Assembly (NCBI GenBank): GCA_022820485.1
Contig: JAJEFJ010000014.1
Location: 98,630-162,629, forward strand
Reading direction: 5' to 3'
Source of the DNA: Candidatus Latescibacterota bacterium
Lineage (GTDB): Bacteria > Latescibacterota > UBA2968 > UBA8231
DNA length: 64,000 nt
In this document: piece after piece, positions 18,310 to 26,346 of the stretch
Layout: the number at the start of each line of letters is the position of its first letter
Position numbering within the stretch: position 1 is the stretch's first letter
Made by a program: the position numbers and the translations under genes
The notes under the pieces: generated by a model
The model's database searches: none
The model's input: only the letters and a program-made list of their open reading frames with translations
What the model was told of the DNA's origin: nothing

Positions 18310-18831
18310 ATGAGAAACTACGAACTCGTATGTATCTTGGACCCCCAAGCCGGCGAGGGCCAATACGAGCAACTCGTCGAAAAATACGAGGCTCTGCTTG
18401 AAGAAAATGGTGGGCAAGTCGCCCGAATCGACAATTGGGGCCTGCGGCGTTTGGCCTATACCTCGTCTAGCCTGAAGAATCGGCATCAAGGCTACTACGT
18501 GCTCTATCAATTTTCCGCCGAGCCGACGGCGATCGAAGGGCTAGAACAGACGCTCAAGCTTGACGAAGCGGTGCTGCGCTATCTCATCACCGCGGTCGAA
18601 GGCGAGTTTATCCACGTGCCCCAGCTAGCCGCCGACAATTTCCTCGAAGAAGCTTTTGCCCGACCGACCCGCGGCCCGAGGGACAGAGGTGGCCCCCATC
18701 GGGACTCCCGCGGCCCAACAAGGGACCGCGACGACAGCCGCCGCGATGCTGCCCCTGAGAATAATGAGCCTAGTGAGGTGGCAGAGGAGACACCCGAAGA
18801 GACCGTCGTCCAAGAGTCCGACGACTCTTAG
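18310..18831 (+). CDS. rpsF: 30S ribosomal protein S6 with long charged tail
   Basis: 173 residues from the ATG at 18310; the frame opens at 18274 but MRNYELVCILDP is the standard S6 beginning. Residues 1 to about 98 are the S6 ferredoxin-like fold (DNWGLRRLAYT, GYYVLYQF, LDEAVLRYLI). The remaining about 75 residues are an unusual tail: first Arg/Gly/Asp-rich (PRDRGGPHRDSRGPTRDRDD), then acidic. Typical bacterial S6 is 95-135 residues. It is followed by a DUF2232 gene and rplI. Confidence 0.93.
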   Translation: MRNYELVCILDPQAGEGQYEQLVEKYEALLEENGGQVARIDNWGLRRLAYTSSSLKNRHQGYYVLYQFSAEPTAIEGLEQTLKLDEAVLRYLITAVEGEFIHVPQLAADNFLEEAFARPTRGPRDRGGPHRDSRGPTRDRDDSRRDAAPENNEPSEVAEETPEETVVQESDDS

Positions 18832-18846
18832 TGTCGGCGTGCGCCG

Positions 18847-19659
18847 ATGTTGATTTTACTGGGCATAGCGCTGGCGGTCGCTTCGCTTTTGGCTAGTCTG
18901 CGCTACGGCTCGCGTGGATCCCTGCCCTTGATCGGTCTGCTTTGCTTGGGCTCCGTCATGCTGCTAGGTGCCATGTTGGGGCTAGTGCCCATTATGGGGT
19001 TGCTCGCCGTTTTGCAAATAGAGCGTCAGCAGACCTATGGCCGCGTCATGGCCATGGCCTGCACGCCGCCGGCTGGCTTGTGTTTCTGGCAGTTGGTCCA
19101 GGCGCACGATGGCGCACATCGCCAAGAGCAAACCGCTGCCATCTTGGAGCAGTTTCAAGCCTTGGGGATGGCTGTAGAGGGAAGCGGCCAGACGCTAAGC
19201 GCGATGATTGACGCGGTTTTGCGAGTGCAGCCAGCCATCGAGATGGCGACCCTGCTTTTGGTTTTTGTCGTGGCGTATCGCTTGAGCCAGGGCTTGGCCT
19301 TGCGGCTGGGGCTGTCGCTGCCCGCCCCCCTGCCGTTGTCTTTGTGGCGGCCTTGGGAAGAGCTGATTTGGGTATTGATCGCGGCCTTGGGACTAAGTCT
19401 TTTGGGCGATGGGTTGTTGGCCGATTTGGGCCTCAACCTGATCGTGTTGATGGGGATTATCTACGGGGTTCAAGGGGTGGCGGTGCTGCGCTTTTTCGCC
19501 CAGCGTCAAAGGGTGCCGCCTTTGGTCGAGCTGTTGTTTTACGTAGGGCTTTTTTTTGTCGCCGGGTTGGCGTTTCTACTCTTGGCTGGATTGGGGCTTT
19601 TGGATACTTGGTTCGACTGGCGTCGGCTGCGTCCCGCTCCCACGGAGGAAGAAGCGTAA
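18847..19659 (+). CDS. DUF2232 (YybS-like) membrane protein
   Basis: 270 residues, almost entirely hydrophobic, with about 8 predicted membrane helices and short basic loops. The position between rpsF and rplI and the helix pattern match the DUF2232/YybS family, which is often found in this locus. Its biochemical role is not established. It begins 15 bases after rpsF and ends 44 bases before rplI, so it is in the ribosomal-protein operon. The family call rests on context plus topology and should be confirmed by a profile search. Confidence 0.72.
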   Translation: MLILLGIALAVASLLASLRYGSRGSLPLIGLLCLGSVMLLGAMLGLVPIMGLLAVLQIERQQTYGRVMAMACTPPAGLCFWQLVQAHDGAHRQEQTAAILEQFQALGMAVEGSGQTLSAMIDAVLRVQPAIEMATLLLVFVVAYRLSQGLALRLGLSLPAPLPLSLWRPWEELIWVLIAALGLSLLGDGLLADLGLNLIVLMGIIYGVQGVAVLRFFAQRQRVPPLVELLFYVGLFFVAGLAFLLLAGLGLLDTWFDWRRLRPAPTEEEA

Positions 19660-19703
19660 GGCCCAAACAACATCGCCGTTTTCTATGAAGTGGAGGACAA
19701 GTC

Positions 19704-20147
19704 GTGAAGGTAATTCTATTAAAGGACATTGAATCCTTGGGTTCGGCCGGCGAGGTCGTGAAGGTAAAGAACGGATATGGTCGCAACTTCCTGATCCCTC
19801 GCAATGAGGCCCTGATCGCCAGCGCCGCCAACATGGCTCAATTTGAGTCTAGGCGCAAACAGCAAGAGACCTTGGCCGAGCGCGACCGCCGCGCCGCCGA
19901 GGCCCTCGTCAAAAAGCTGGAAGCGGAGTCGCTCACCGCGCAGGTCAAGGTCGGCGAGGAGGATCGCCTCTTCGGCTCGGTAACCGCCCAGCATATCGCC
20001 GAGTTGCTCGATGAAAAGGGCTACGAGGTAGATCGCCGCGCCATTCATCTCGAAGACCCCATCCGCGAACTGGGTGTTTACAATGTCGAAGTGCGCCTCC
20101 ACTCGGAGGTAGCAACAGCGGTTAAGCTCTGGGTCGTCAAGGAATAG
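19704..20147 (+). CDS. rplI: 50S ribosomal protein L9
   Basis: 147 residues, normal L9 length. The N-terminal domain begins VKVILLKDIESLGSAGEVV and contains VKNGYGRNFLIPRNEA, the L9 signature. A long connecting helix (about 45-75, rich in Glu/Arg/Lys) leads to the C-terminal domain ending HSEVATAVKLWVV. The start is GTG at 19704 with GGAGG nine bases upstream. Last gene of the rpsF-DUF2232-rplI set. Confidence 0.95.
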   Translation: MKVILLKDIESLGSAGEVVKVKNGYGRNFLIPRNEALIASAANMAQFESRRKQQETLAERDRRAAEALVKKLEAESLTAQVKVGEEDRLFGSVTAQHIAELLDEKGYEVDRRAIHLEDPIRELGVYNVEVRLHSEVATAVKLWVVKE

Positions 20148-20185
20148 CGCGAGGCTAGGCACCCCCTCCTCAACGGAGGTAATTC

Positions 20186-21115
20186 ATGCCAAGCAGGGTC
20201 TTGCTCCTTTGCTGGATGTGTGCGGCGGCCAGTGGTTGCGCCCTAGAGCTTTCGCAAGGCCCCTTTGCGCGCGTCGAGCAGGAAGTATGGCGCACCGTAA
20301 ATAGAAGCCACCGGGGTGCCGACGGCGTCTTAGTGCAGGCAGCCTTGCACACCTTCGCCTACGAAATTGCCCACGCCTATGCGCGGGCTGAGCGCGAGGA
20401 CTTGGGGCAAGAGCAGCTCGAATTTCGCCTCAAACAGCTACTCTACTCCTACGTCGATGGCACCTATCCGACCGAAGACGGCACGGACATCAACAGCCTT
20501 TACTTTCAGTATCTTATCTACGTAAATCCATCCTTTGATGCGCGCAATCCCCTGCAAAAACGCGCCTTCGACATCTGGAGGGCCGAATACATCCGCCGGG
20601 TCGTCGATGCCATCTACGACCCCAAGTTTCCCATCCTGCGCGACCGGTATGACGACCGTTGGGGCTTGACGCTCTACAGTCGTTTGGTCTTTACCGTTTA
20701 TCTGTCGAGCGGAGAGTCTCAGCTCAAGCCCTATATTGCCGATATTGGTGCGCGCACATTTTTGGTCAATCAGCAAGGTGTGCGCTTCCAACCCAGCGGG
20801 ACGTTTAATTTCTATCCATACGAAAGCGACCGGCCCGAAGGTGAGGTGCTCGACGGCAAGACCTACTACCGAGTCTTCTTCCCCAATCGCAAAAGCGACG
20901 ACAAGACGCCTATTGTCGGGCCCGACGATGAATATCTCGAGTTGCAGATTGAAAATTTGGGGGATGTCCCATTGCGAACCCTGCGCTGGGAGTTGCCGCT
21001 TGAGTATCCAGAGATGCCGGCGCGGCGCTTGCCGACAGAAGCCGAGGTGGCCGAACGCAAAGCGGCCGAGCGGGCCGAGCGCAAGGCGCGGGCCGAAGCA
21101 GCGCAAAAAAAGTAG
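20186..21115 (+). CDS. Putative lipoprotein of unknown function
   Basis: 309 residues. A signal peptide ends in lipobox AASGC with C18 as the lipidated residue. The body (about 40-270) is a mixed alpha/beta domain without a motif I recognise; residues 120-170 are rich in Tyr/Arg/Asp. The last about 35 residues are an Ala/Glu/Lys/Arg-rich helix (KAAERAERKARAEAAQKK). A strong GGAGGT site precedes the ATG by five bases. It lies 38 bases after rplI and may be read from the same transcript. Confidence 0.72.
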   Translation: MPSRVLLLCWMCAAASGCALELSQGPFARVEQEVWRTVNRSHRGADGVLVQAALHTFAYEIAHAYARAEREDLGQEQLEFRLKQLLYSYVDGTYPTEDGTDINSLYFQYLIYVNPSFDARNPLQKRAFDIWRAEYIRRVVDAIYDPKFPILRDRYDDRWGLTLYSRLVFTVYLSSGESQLKPYIADIGARTFLVNQQGVRFQPSGTFNFYPYESDRPEGEVLDGKTYYRVFFPNRKSDDKTPIVGPDDEYLELQIENLGDVPLRTLRWELPLEYPEMPARRLPTEAEVAERKAAERAERKARAEAAQKK

Positions 21116-21129
21116 CACCGTAGGTCTCG

Positions 21130-21158
21130 TTGGTGCTATTGGGAAGTCATTCTATATA
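21130..21158 (+). promoter_or_regulatory. Probable sigma70-type promoter of the tRNA-Sec gene
   Basis: TTGGTG (21130-21135) and TATATA (21153-21158) are separated by 17 bases, and the tRNA begins 13 bases after the second box. This is a good match in spacing and a fair match in sequence. No transcript data, so moderate confidence. Confidence 0.45.
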
Positions 21159-21171
21159 TTGAGAGCTTTGC

Positions 21172-21270
21172 GGGAGCGGATGCGTGCCTGGTGGCTGTCG
21201 CGGACTTCAAATCCGTTGCGGCGTAGCGAGAGTTACGCTGGGTGGGTTCGATTCCCACACGTTCCCGCCA
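21172..21270 (+). tRNA. selC: tRNA-Sec (anticodon TCA)
   Basis: 99 bases with the features of bacterial selenocysteine tRNA: long acceptor (GGGAGCG pairing CGTTCCC with one G-U), anticodon stem CGGA/TCCG around loop CTTCAAA giving anticodon TCA, a long variable arm (GCGTA ... TACGC), T-arm GTGGG-TTCGATT-CCCAC and an encoded GCCA end. The segment GGACTTCAAATCC is identical to that in E. coli selC. The organism therefore probably inserts selenocysteine at UGA. SelA, SelB, SelD and a selenoprotein gene are not seen in this window. Confidence 0.93.
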
Positions 21271-21304
21271 AATTTTAAATAGTCGAAGATAGCGAGTGCC
21301 ACGG

Positions 21305-23953
21305 ATGAAAAGAACTTTGGCAGCGGTAGCGTCGTTGATCGCGGCGTTGGTGTGGGCTCAGGACACAGCGGTGGCACCGAGTGTACCCGAGACAATTCCG
21401 CCGGACCGTCCGAGCGAGAACATCGCCCTCGGAGCGACCTACACACTGGAGCCGGGGCCAAATTACGGGCTTTGCACGGACCCCGGTGACGCCGAGCAAC
21501 TGACGGACGGGGTGTACACGGACGGCTATTTCTGGGCCCAGCTATCGACGGTGGGATGGCAGGAAAAGACGCCTTCGATCCTGACGCTGGACCTGGGCAC
21601 GGTGCAGCCGATACGGGGGGTCTCGTTCAGTACGGCGGGGGGATTTGCGGACGTGAGGTGGCCGCTGACGATCCGCATCCTCACGGCGGGTGAAGACGGG
21701 AAATTCCATGAGATTGGGGACTTGGTGGAGTTGAGTGTGCAACAGCACGGCCCGCTCGTGCCGAAGAAGGCGAGCGATGCCATGTGGGACAGGGAAGGCA
21801 TGCGTTTCACGGATGCGGAGATATACGACCATTTCGACCGCCACCGGGATCGGTACCCGCAAAAAGAGGTCACGCCCGAACTGCGCCAGCAGATCCTCCA
21901 AGATCTCAACGAACAGCGCGCTGCCCAGTACGGGACGTATCGGTACTGGACGGACCGGCTGAGGACGCACGGCCGCTATGTCAGCCTAGTCGTGTGGAAC
22001 GAGCCGTATACCTTCGTGGACGAGATCGAGGTTTGGGCAGGAGAGCCGGAGTGGATGAATGAGCCGTTGCCGGGGCCGGCCATCCCGGACCTGAAGGCGT
22101 ACGCGGGCCGACTCGCCATCCAGAAAGGGATCCGGACGCGTCTGGTGCGGGACATTGAGGCCCTGAGAGAAGCGGCGGTGGAGAAGGGTGTTCCGCTGCA
22201 GACGCGAAATGAGGTTCTCGGCGAACTGGCGGCGGTGGAAGGGGAGTTGGGGCCGGCCACGGCCTTTGGGGATGATTTCCAGGCGGTGCTACCGCTGAAT
22301 CCATGGCATGAACGGGTGTTGCGCACGCAGGCGTGGCTCTGGCGCGCCAAAGGCTTGGAGCCGCTCACGTTCTGGTCTCCGAACCTGTGGGATCCGCTTC
22401 TCCTCGTCGGCATGCCCGACACAGCGGCGGAACTGGCCGTCGAGGTGCACCTGATGCGCAAGGAGTACCGCGCCGCGGCGTTCAATGTGAGCAACAGCAG
22501 TGACGAACCGATGCAGGTGACGTTCCGCTTGAGCGAGCTGCCCGGCGGCGACAATCCGGCGTATGTGACCGTTCACGAGGTGGCCTGGACCGATACGCGG
22601 ACCGGGGTGCCGGTTGCTGCGGCCCTGCCGGAGGTTGCGGCAGAGAACGATCGGTATTCGGTCTCCGTGCCCTCGGGCATGACACGGCAGGTGTGGCTGA
22701 CCTTCAATCCGGTGGACGTGGAGCCGGGCACCTACGAGGGCGAGGTCGTCGTGGAGTCCGTTCAAGGGGGCAAGCGGTTTCCATTGCGCATGCACCTGTA
22801 TCCCTTGGATTTTCCGGAAGAGCAGTCGCTTCACTTGGGCGGCTGGGATTATACGGACCGAGTCGGTCACTTTCCCCTTCTGACGGAGCAGAACAGGCCA
22901 GCGATCATCGAGCACCTGCGCGAACACCTCGTCGACTCGCCGTGGGCCCTCAAACTGGCGCTGCCGCGGGGCGCGCACGATGTGCAGGGGGCGATGACGG
23001 CTCCACCCGACACCGACTACTTTGATGCTTGGATCGAGTTGTGGCCGGATGCGGCCCAGTACCTCGTGTTCGCAAAAGTGGGCGACCATTTCGAGTCGTG
23101 GCCCATGGGCACGCCAGAGTTCACGACCGCGGTGAAGGCGTGGGTGACGTTCTGGGCGGAGCATATCGTGGCGAAGGGATTGCAGCCGGAACAATTCGCG
23201 CTGCTGCTGGTGGATGAGCCTGACGAGCCGTGGATGGACGAGCGCATTCTGGCGTGGGCCAGGGCCATCCGCGCAGCGGACACGGGCGTCCGCATCTGGG
23301 AGGATACGAACCACCGGGATATGGAGCGGGCGAACCAGGAGATGATCGATGCGTGCCACGTGTTGTGCCCCAACTACGCAGCCTTTCTGAGACAGGGCCA
23401 GGACTACCGCGACTACTACGTGCAGAAGCGCGATCAGGGGATCGGGTTGGAGTTCTACGCGGCGTGGACGGGTCGGGTCTTTGACCCGTACGCCGGCCGC
23501 CTCATGGCGTGGACGAGCTGGCGCTATGGAGCGACGGCCATCTACATGTGGTCGCTGACCGATACGGGCGGAGCGTCATCGTGGAACGAGTATCTCACCT
23601 TCAAGACCCCGTACTCGCCACTGTTCATCGACGAGGCCTCGGTGACGGCCGGCAAACACCTCGAGGCGGCGCGGGAAGGGGTGCAGGACTACGAGTACTT
23701 CGCCATGTTGGACCGGGCGATCCAAAAGGCGTCCGCGCAGGAGAGGACGGACCCGGAAGTGGAGGCGGCCCGTCGGTTGCTGGAGAGCCTGCCGGCCCGT
23801 GTCTGTGATGCGGCGGGCCACGGAGACGCGACCGGCCCGAACCAGCCGCTGGGCGGCTTTCACTGGCTGAACGAGACAGTGGACCGCACGCTGGCGGACA
23901 AGGCGCGGATTCAGGTGTTGGAGACCTTGACGGCGCTGGTTGAGCACCGCTGA
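21305..23953 (+). CDS. Exported glycosidase-like protein: discoidin-type domain plus DUF4091-type domain
   Basis: 882 residues from the ATG at 21305 (a GTG three codons earlier is possible). A signal peptide ends near ALVWAQ. Residues about 45-240 look like a discoidin/F5-F8C-type carbohydrate-binding domain (LTDGVYTDGYFW, LDLGTVQPIRGVSFS) with an inserted helical segment (about 150-200). The central region (about 360-520) is beta-rich. The C-terminal half has a (beta/alpha)8-like pattern with LLVDEPDEPW, WEDTN and MWSLTDTGGASSWNEY, then an EGVQDYEYFAML segment, as in DUF4091 glycosyl-hydrolase-like proteins. E of DEPDEP is a candidate catalytic acid. Substrate unknown. Confidence 0.8.
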   Translation: MKRTLAAVASLIAALVWAQDTAVAPSVPETIPPDRPSENIALGATYTLEPGPNYGLCTDPGDAEQLTDGVYTDGYFWAQLSTVGWQEKTPSILTLDLGTVQPIRGVSFSTAGGFADVRWPLTIRILTAGEDGKFHEIGDLVELSVQQHGPLVPKKASDAMWDREGMRFTDAEIYDHFDRHRDRYPQKEVTPELRQQILQDLNEQRAAQYGTYRYWTDRLRTHGRYVSLVVWNEPYTFVDEIEVWAGEPEWMNEPLPGPAIPDLKAYAGRLAIQKGIRTRLVRDIEALREAAVEKGVPLQTRNEVLGELAAVEGELGPATAFGDDFQAVLPLNPWHERVLRTQAWLWRAKGLEPLTFWSPNLWDPLLLVGMPDTAAELAVEVHLMRKEYRAAAFNVSNSSDEPMQVTFRLSELPGGDNPAYVTVHEVAWTDTRTGVPVAAALPEVAAENDRYSVSVPSGMTRQVWLTFNPVDVEPGTYEGEVVVESVQGGKRFPLRMHLYPLDFPEEQSLHLGGWDYTDRVGHFPLLTEQNRPAIIEHLREHLVDSPWALKLALPRGAHDVQGAMTAPPDTDYFDAWIELWPDAAQYLVFAKVGDHFESWPMGTPEFTTAVKAWVTFWAEHIVAKGLQPEQFALLLVDEPDEPWMDERILAWARAIRAADTGVRIWEDTNHRDMERANQEMIDACHVLCPNYAAFLRQGQDYRDYYVQKRDQGIGLEFYAAWTGRVFDPYAGRLMAWTSWRYGATAIYMWSLTDTGGASSWNEYLTFKTPYSPLFIDEASVTAGKHLEAAREGVQDYEYFAMLDRAIQKASAQERTDPEVEAARRLLESLPARVCDAAGHGDATGPNQPLGGFHWLNETVDRTLADKARIQVLETLTALVEHR

Positions 23954-24031
23954 CCATGCCTTGTCGCGCACAATCGCTGCCGCCGCCGTCGCTGCCCTGC
24001 GCAGACGCGGTCGCCTGAAGCGGATGGACCT

Positions 24032-25240
24032 ATGAAGCGCGTTAAGGCTTGGGGCTTGACCGTTGCGGTTGCCGCAACGCTCGGCAGCTTCGCCCTGCTG
24101 TACTTCAACTATTTCGCAAACGGGAGCGGCGACCCGCCTCACGCTTTCCGGGGAGCGACGAGCACGAGTGAAGCCTGCCGGCCCTGTCATCAGTCGATCT
24201 ACGACAGCTACGTCAAGACCGGGCACTACCTCACTTCCACTGTCGCCACCAAGGCGACCGTTATGGGCGACTTCAGCGCAGGCCGCAATGTCGCGCGTAC
24301 GCCGCTACCAGACCTGCAATTCGCGATGGAGGAGCGGAGGGGCGGGTTTTTTCAGACTGCTGTGTACACCAAGGATACGACAGAGACATTCACCAAGCCC
24401 TTTCAGATCGTGGTAGGCTCTGGAGAGCGGGCGCAGACCTACCTGTTCTGGGAGGAGGACAGACTGTTCCAGTTGCCGGGGATGTACTTCACCCCGGAAG
24501 AGATTTGGACGCTCGCGCCTGGCTATGAAACCTGGATCGTTTGGTGGGAGGAGCTGCCGAACAAAAGACTGGAAATGCTGTACCAACGACCGATCGGCGG
24601 ACGCTGCATAGAGTGCCACGCCGCGACGGTCCTGCCGGTAGGCTCGCCGACAGGGCTTCGATTTCATCCCAACAGCTTTGAAGTAGGCATTAGCTGCGCC
24701 AAGTGCCACGGTCCCGGTGCGCAACACATTGCTTTCCACGAGCAGAACCCGGCAGCAGAGGAGGGCCGGCACATCGTCAACCCGGCCAGCCTGAGTCGAT
24801 CGCAACAGCTCTCTTCCTGCGCCCTGTGCCATGCGGGGCAGGGCGTTCCTAAAACGCCGCCGCTGTCATTCCGTCCGGGAGACGAAATCTCAGCGCATCG
24901 CATATACACGAAAGCGGAGCAGAAGCAACTGTCGGTCCACGGGGGTCAGGTGCAGTTCCTCTGGGAAAGTCGCTGTTTCGCAGAGTCGAGCAGCATGACG
25001 TGCTCTACCTGCCACAATGTACACCAAGACGAGACGGACCAAACCGCGATGTTTTCGCGGAAGTGTCTGACCTGTCACGAGCAGTCCCACGCTGAAGAGC
25101 CCAAATTAGCGCAGGGCGACCGCTGCACCGAATGCCACATGCCCGATCAGCAAGCGAGCAATTTACCGATGTACCACGAAGGAGAGGAATTGTTCCTGTC
25201 AATGGCCAATCACCGCATTGGGATCTTCAAGGATCCGTAG
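24032..25240 (+). CDS. Seven-heme c-type cytochrome
   Basis: 402 residues with an N-terminal signal/anchor helix (about 5-28). Seven CxxCH heme sites are visible: CRPCH, CIECH, CAKCH, CALCH, CSTCH, CLTCH and CTECH. The spacing, with two hemes close together near the end, resembles cytochrome c554/multiheme families that act in periplasmic electron transfer. Heme attachment would need the CcmABEFH system encoded at 1-5.8 kb. It is followed 33 bases later by exported carbohydrate-binding-type genes on the same strand. Electron donor and acceptor are unknown. Confidence 0.9.
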   Translation: MKRVKAWGLTVAVAATLGSFALLYFNYFANGSGDPPHAFRGATSTSEACRPCHQSIYDSYVKTGHYLTSTVATKATVMGDFSAGRNVARTPLPDLQFAMEERRGGFFQTAVYTKDTTETFTKPFQIVVGSGERAQTYLFWEEDRLFQLPGMYFTPEEIWTLAPGYETWIVWWEELPNKRLEMLYQRPIGGRCIECHAATVLPVGSPTGLRFHPNSFEVGISCAKCHGPGAQHIAFHEQNPAAEEGRHIVNPASLSRSQQLSSCALCHAGQGVPKTPPLSFRPGDEISAHRIYTKAEQKQLSVHGGQVQFLWESRCFAESSSMTCSTCHNVHQDETDQTAMFSRKCLTCHEQSHAEEPKLAQGDRCTECHMPDQQASNLPMYHEGEELFLSMANHRIGIFKDP

Positions 25241-25273
25241 CGCACCGTCTATCGCGTTAGAAAGGGGGAACAC

Positions 25274-26344
25274 TTGATCAAGCAAGCATGTGGACTCGCA
25301 GCGGCCGTGCTGCTGGGCATCTCACCGTCTCAAGCCCTGCAGCGAACCGACACGGAATTCAAGATCTTCCAGTTTCCCGCCAACATGATTCCCCGCATCG
25401 ACGGCCAGACCGACGACTGGGCGATGGTACCCGACAGCTACGCATACGGAACCGACCAGCTTTCCGACACGGTCATGGGGAACTTCACCAACCACGACCG
25501 CGAAGACCTGGACGTCACCGTGCGCGTCGGTTGGGTCAAGGGCTTGAACCGACTCTATTTCCTCTACGAGGCGGACGACGACTACTGGAATATGTATTAC
25601 AAGCGGGGCGATCTGTTCGAGATTGCCATCGACGCAGACCGGTCCGGCGGTCCGAACATTGCCAACCCCCAGATCGACGACGAATGGGAAAGCCACTTCT
25701 TGTTCAAGGGAGTACACGCCCAGAACTACCACATCTTCACACCCCCTGGGGAAGGACGGGATTGGGTGTTCGTTTGGGGGTGCCAGCCGTGGATCGGCCG
25801 GTTGCCGTACGCCAATCACGCGTACTCGTACGATTTCGAGGAAGGGGAGAGCGGCAAGCTCGTGCTGGAGTTCTGGATCACGCCCTTCGACTACGCTCCA
25901 TACGATGGCCCGGAGCGGGCAGCCGTGTCGAAGCTAGAGGAGAACAGCCTAATCGCTCTGTCTTGGTCGGTCCTCGATTACGACGAAGACCACAGGGCAT
26001 ACGAGGGGTTCTGGAACCTTTCCCACGAGACGCGCATGGACAACGACGCCTCGAACCTGTGTGCATTCCGCTTGATGCCGCTGGAGCCGGAATACCTCAA
26101 GCCGCTCGAGGCGGAATACTCCTTTACGGTGATCGACATGGATCGCCGGATGGTCGCCTTCACGGATCGGTCTCGCGGAGAGATCACATCGTGGTCGTGG
26201 GACTTCGGCGATGGCACATCTTCGACCGAACAGCACCCGATTCACCAGTACAAGGAACCGGGCGATTTCGTGGTTACGCTGGACGTCGAGGGGCCCAAGG
26301 GAAAGGCTCGACGCGTCAAAGTGAACCAAGTGATGGTGAAGTGA
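25274..26344 (+). CDS. Exported CBM9-like protein with C-terminal PKD domain
   Basis: 356 residues with a signal peptide (ends near SQALQ). Residues about 30-260 show the pattern of a CBM9-like/DOMON-type beta-sandwich: RIDGQTDDWAMVP, an LYFLYEADDDYW strand, and FEIAIDADRSGG (similar to proteins that begin with a D-G-x-x-D-D-W unit). Residues about 275-355 form a PKD domain with WSWDFGDGTSSTEQHPIHQY. Likely extracellular or periplasmic sugar or protein binding. Its stop is two bases before the next ATG, so it is coupled with the discoidin/FlgD-Ig gene. The same pairing recurs near 45.6-49.4 kb. Confidence 0.83.
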   Translation: MIKQACGLAAAVLLGISPSQALQRTDTEFKIFQFPANMIPRIDGQTDDWAMVPDSYAYGTDQLSDTVMGNFTNHDREDLDVTVRVGWVKGLNRLYFLYEADDDYWNMYYKRGDLFEIAIDADRSGGPNIANPQIDDEWESHFLFKGVHAQNYHIFTPPGEGRDWVFVWGCQPWIGRLPYANHAYSYDFEEGESGKLVLEFWITPFDYAPYDGPERAAVSKLEENSLIALSWSVLDYDEDHRAYEGFWNLSHETRMDNDASNLCAFRLMPLEPEYLKPLEAEYSFTVIDMDRRMVAFTDRSRGEITSWSWDFGDGTSSTEQHPIHQYKEPGDFVVTLDVEGPKGKARRVKVNQVMVK

Positions 26345-26346
26345 AG

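Noticed and set aside
22289..23359. 356-codon minus frame
   Set aside because: Antisense to the DUF4091-type gene; His/Arg/Leu-rich with no domain, typical of GC-rich shadow frames.
25288..26346. N-terminal extension of the discoidin/FlgD-Ig frame
   Set aside because: It overlaps the CBM9-like/PKD gene in another frame and is Arg-rich low-complexity; the signal peptide starts at 26347.
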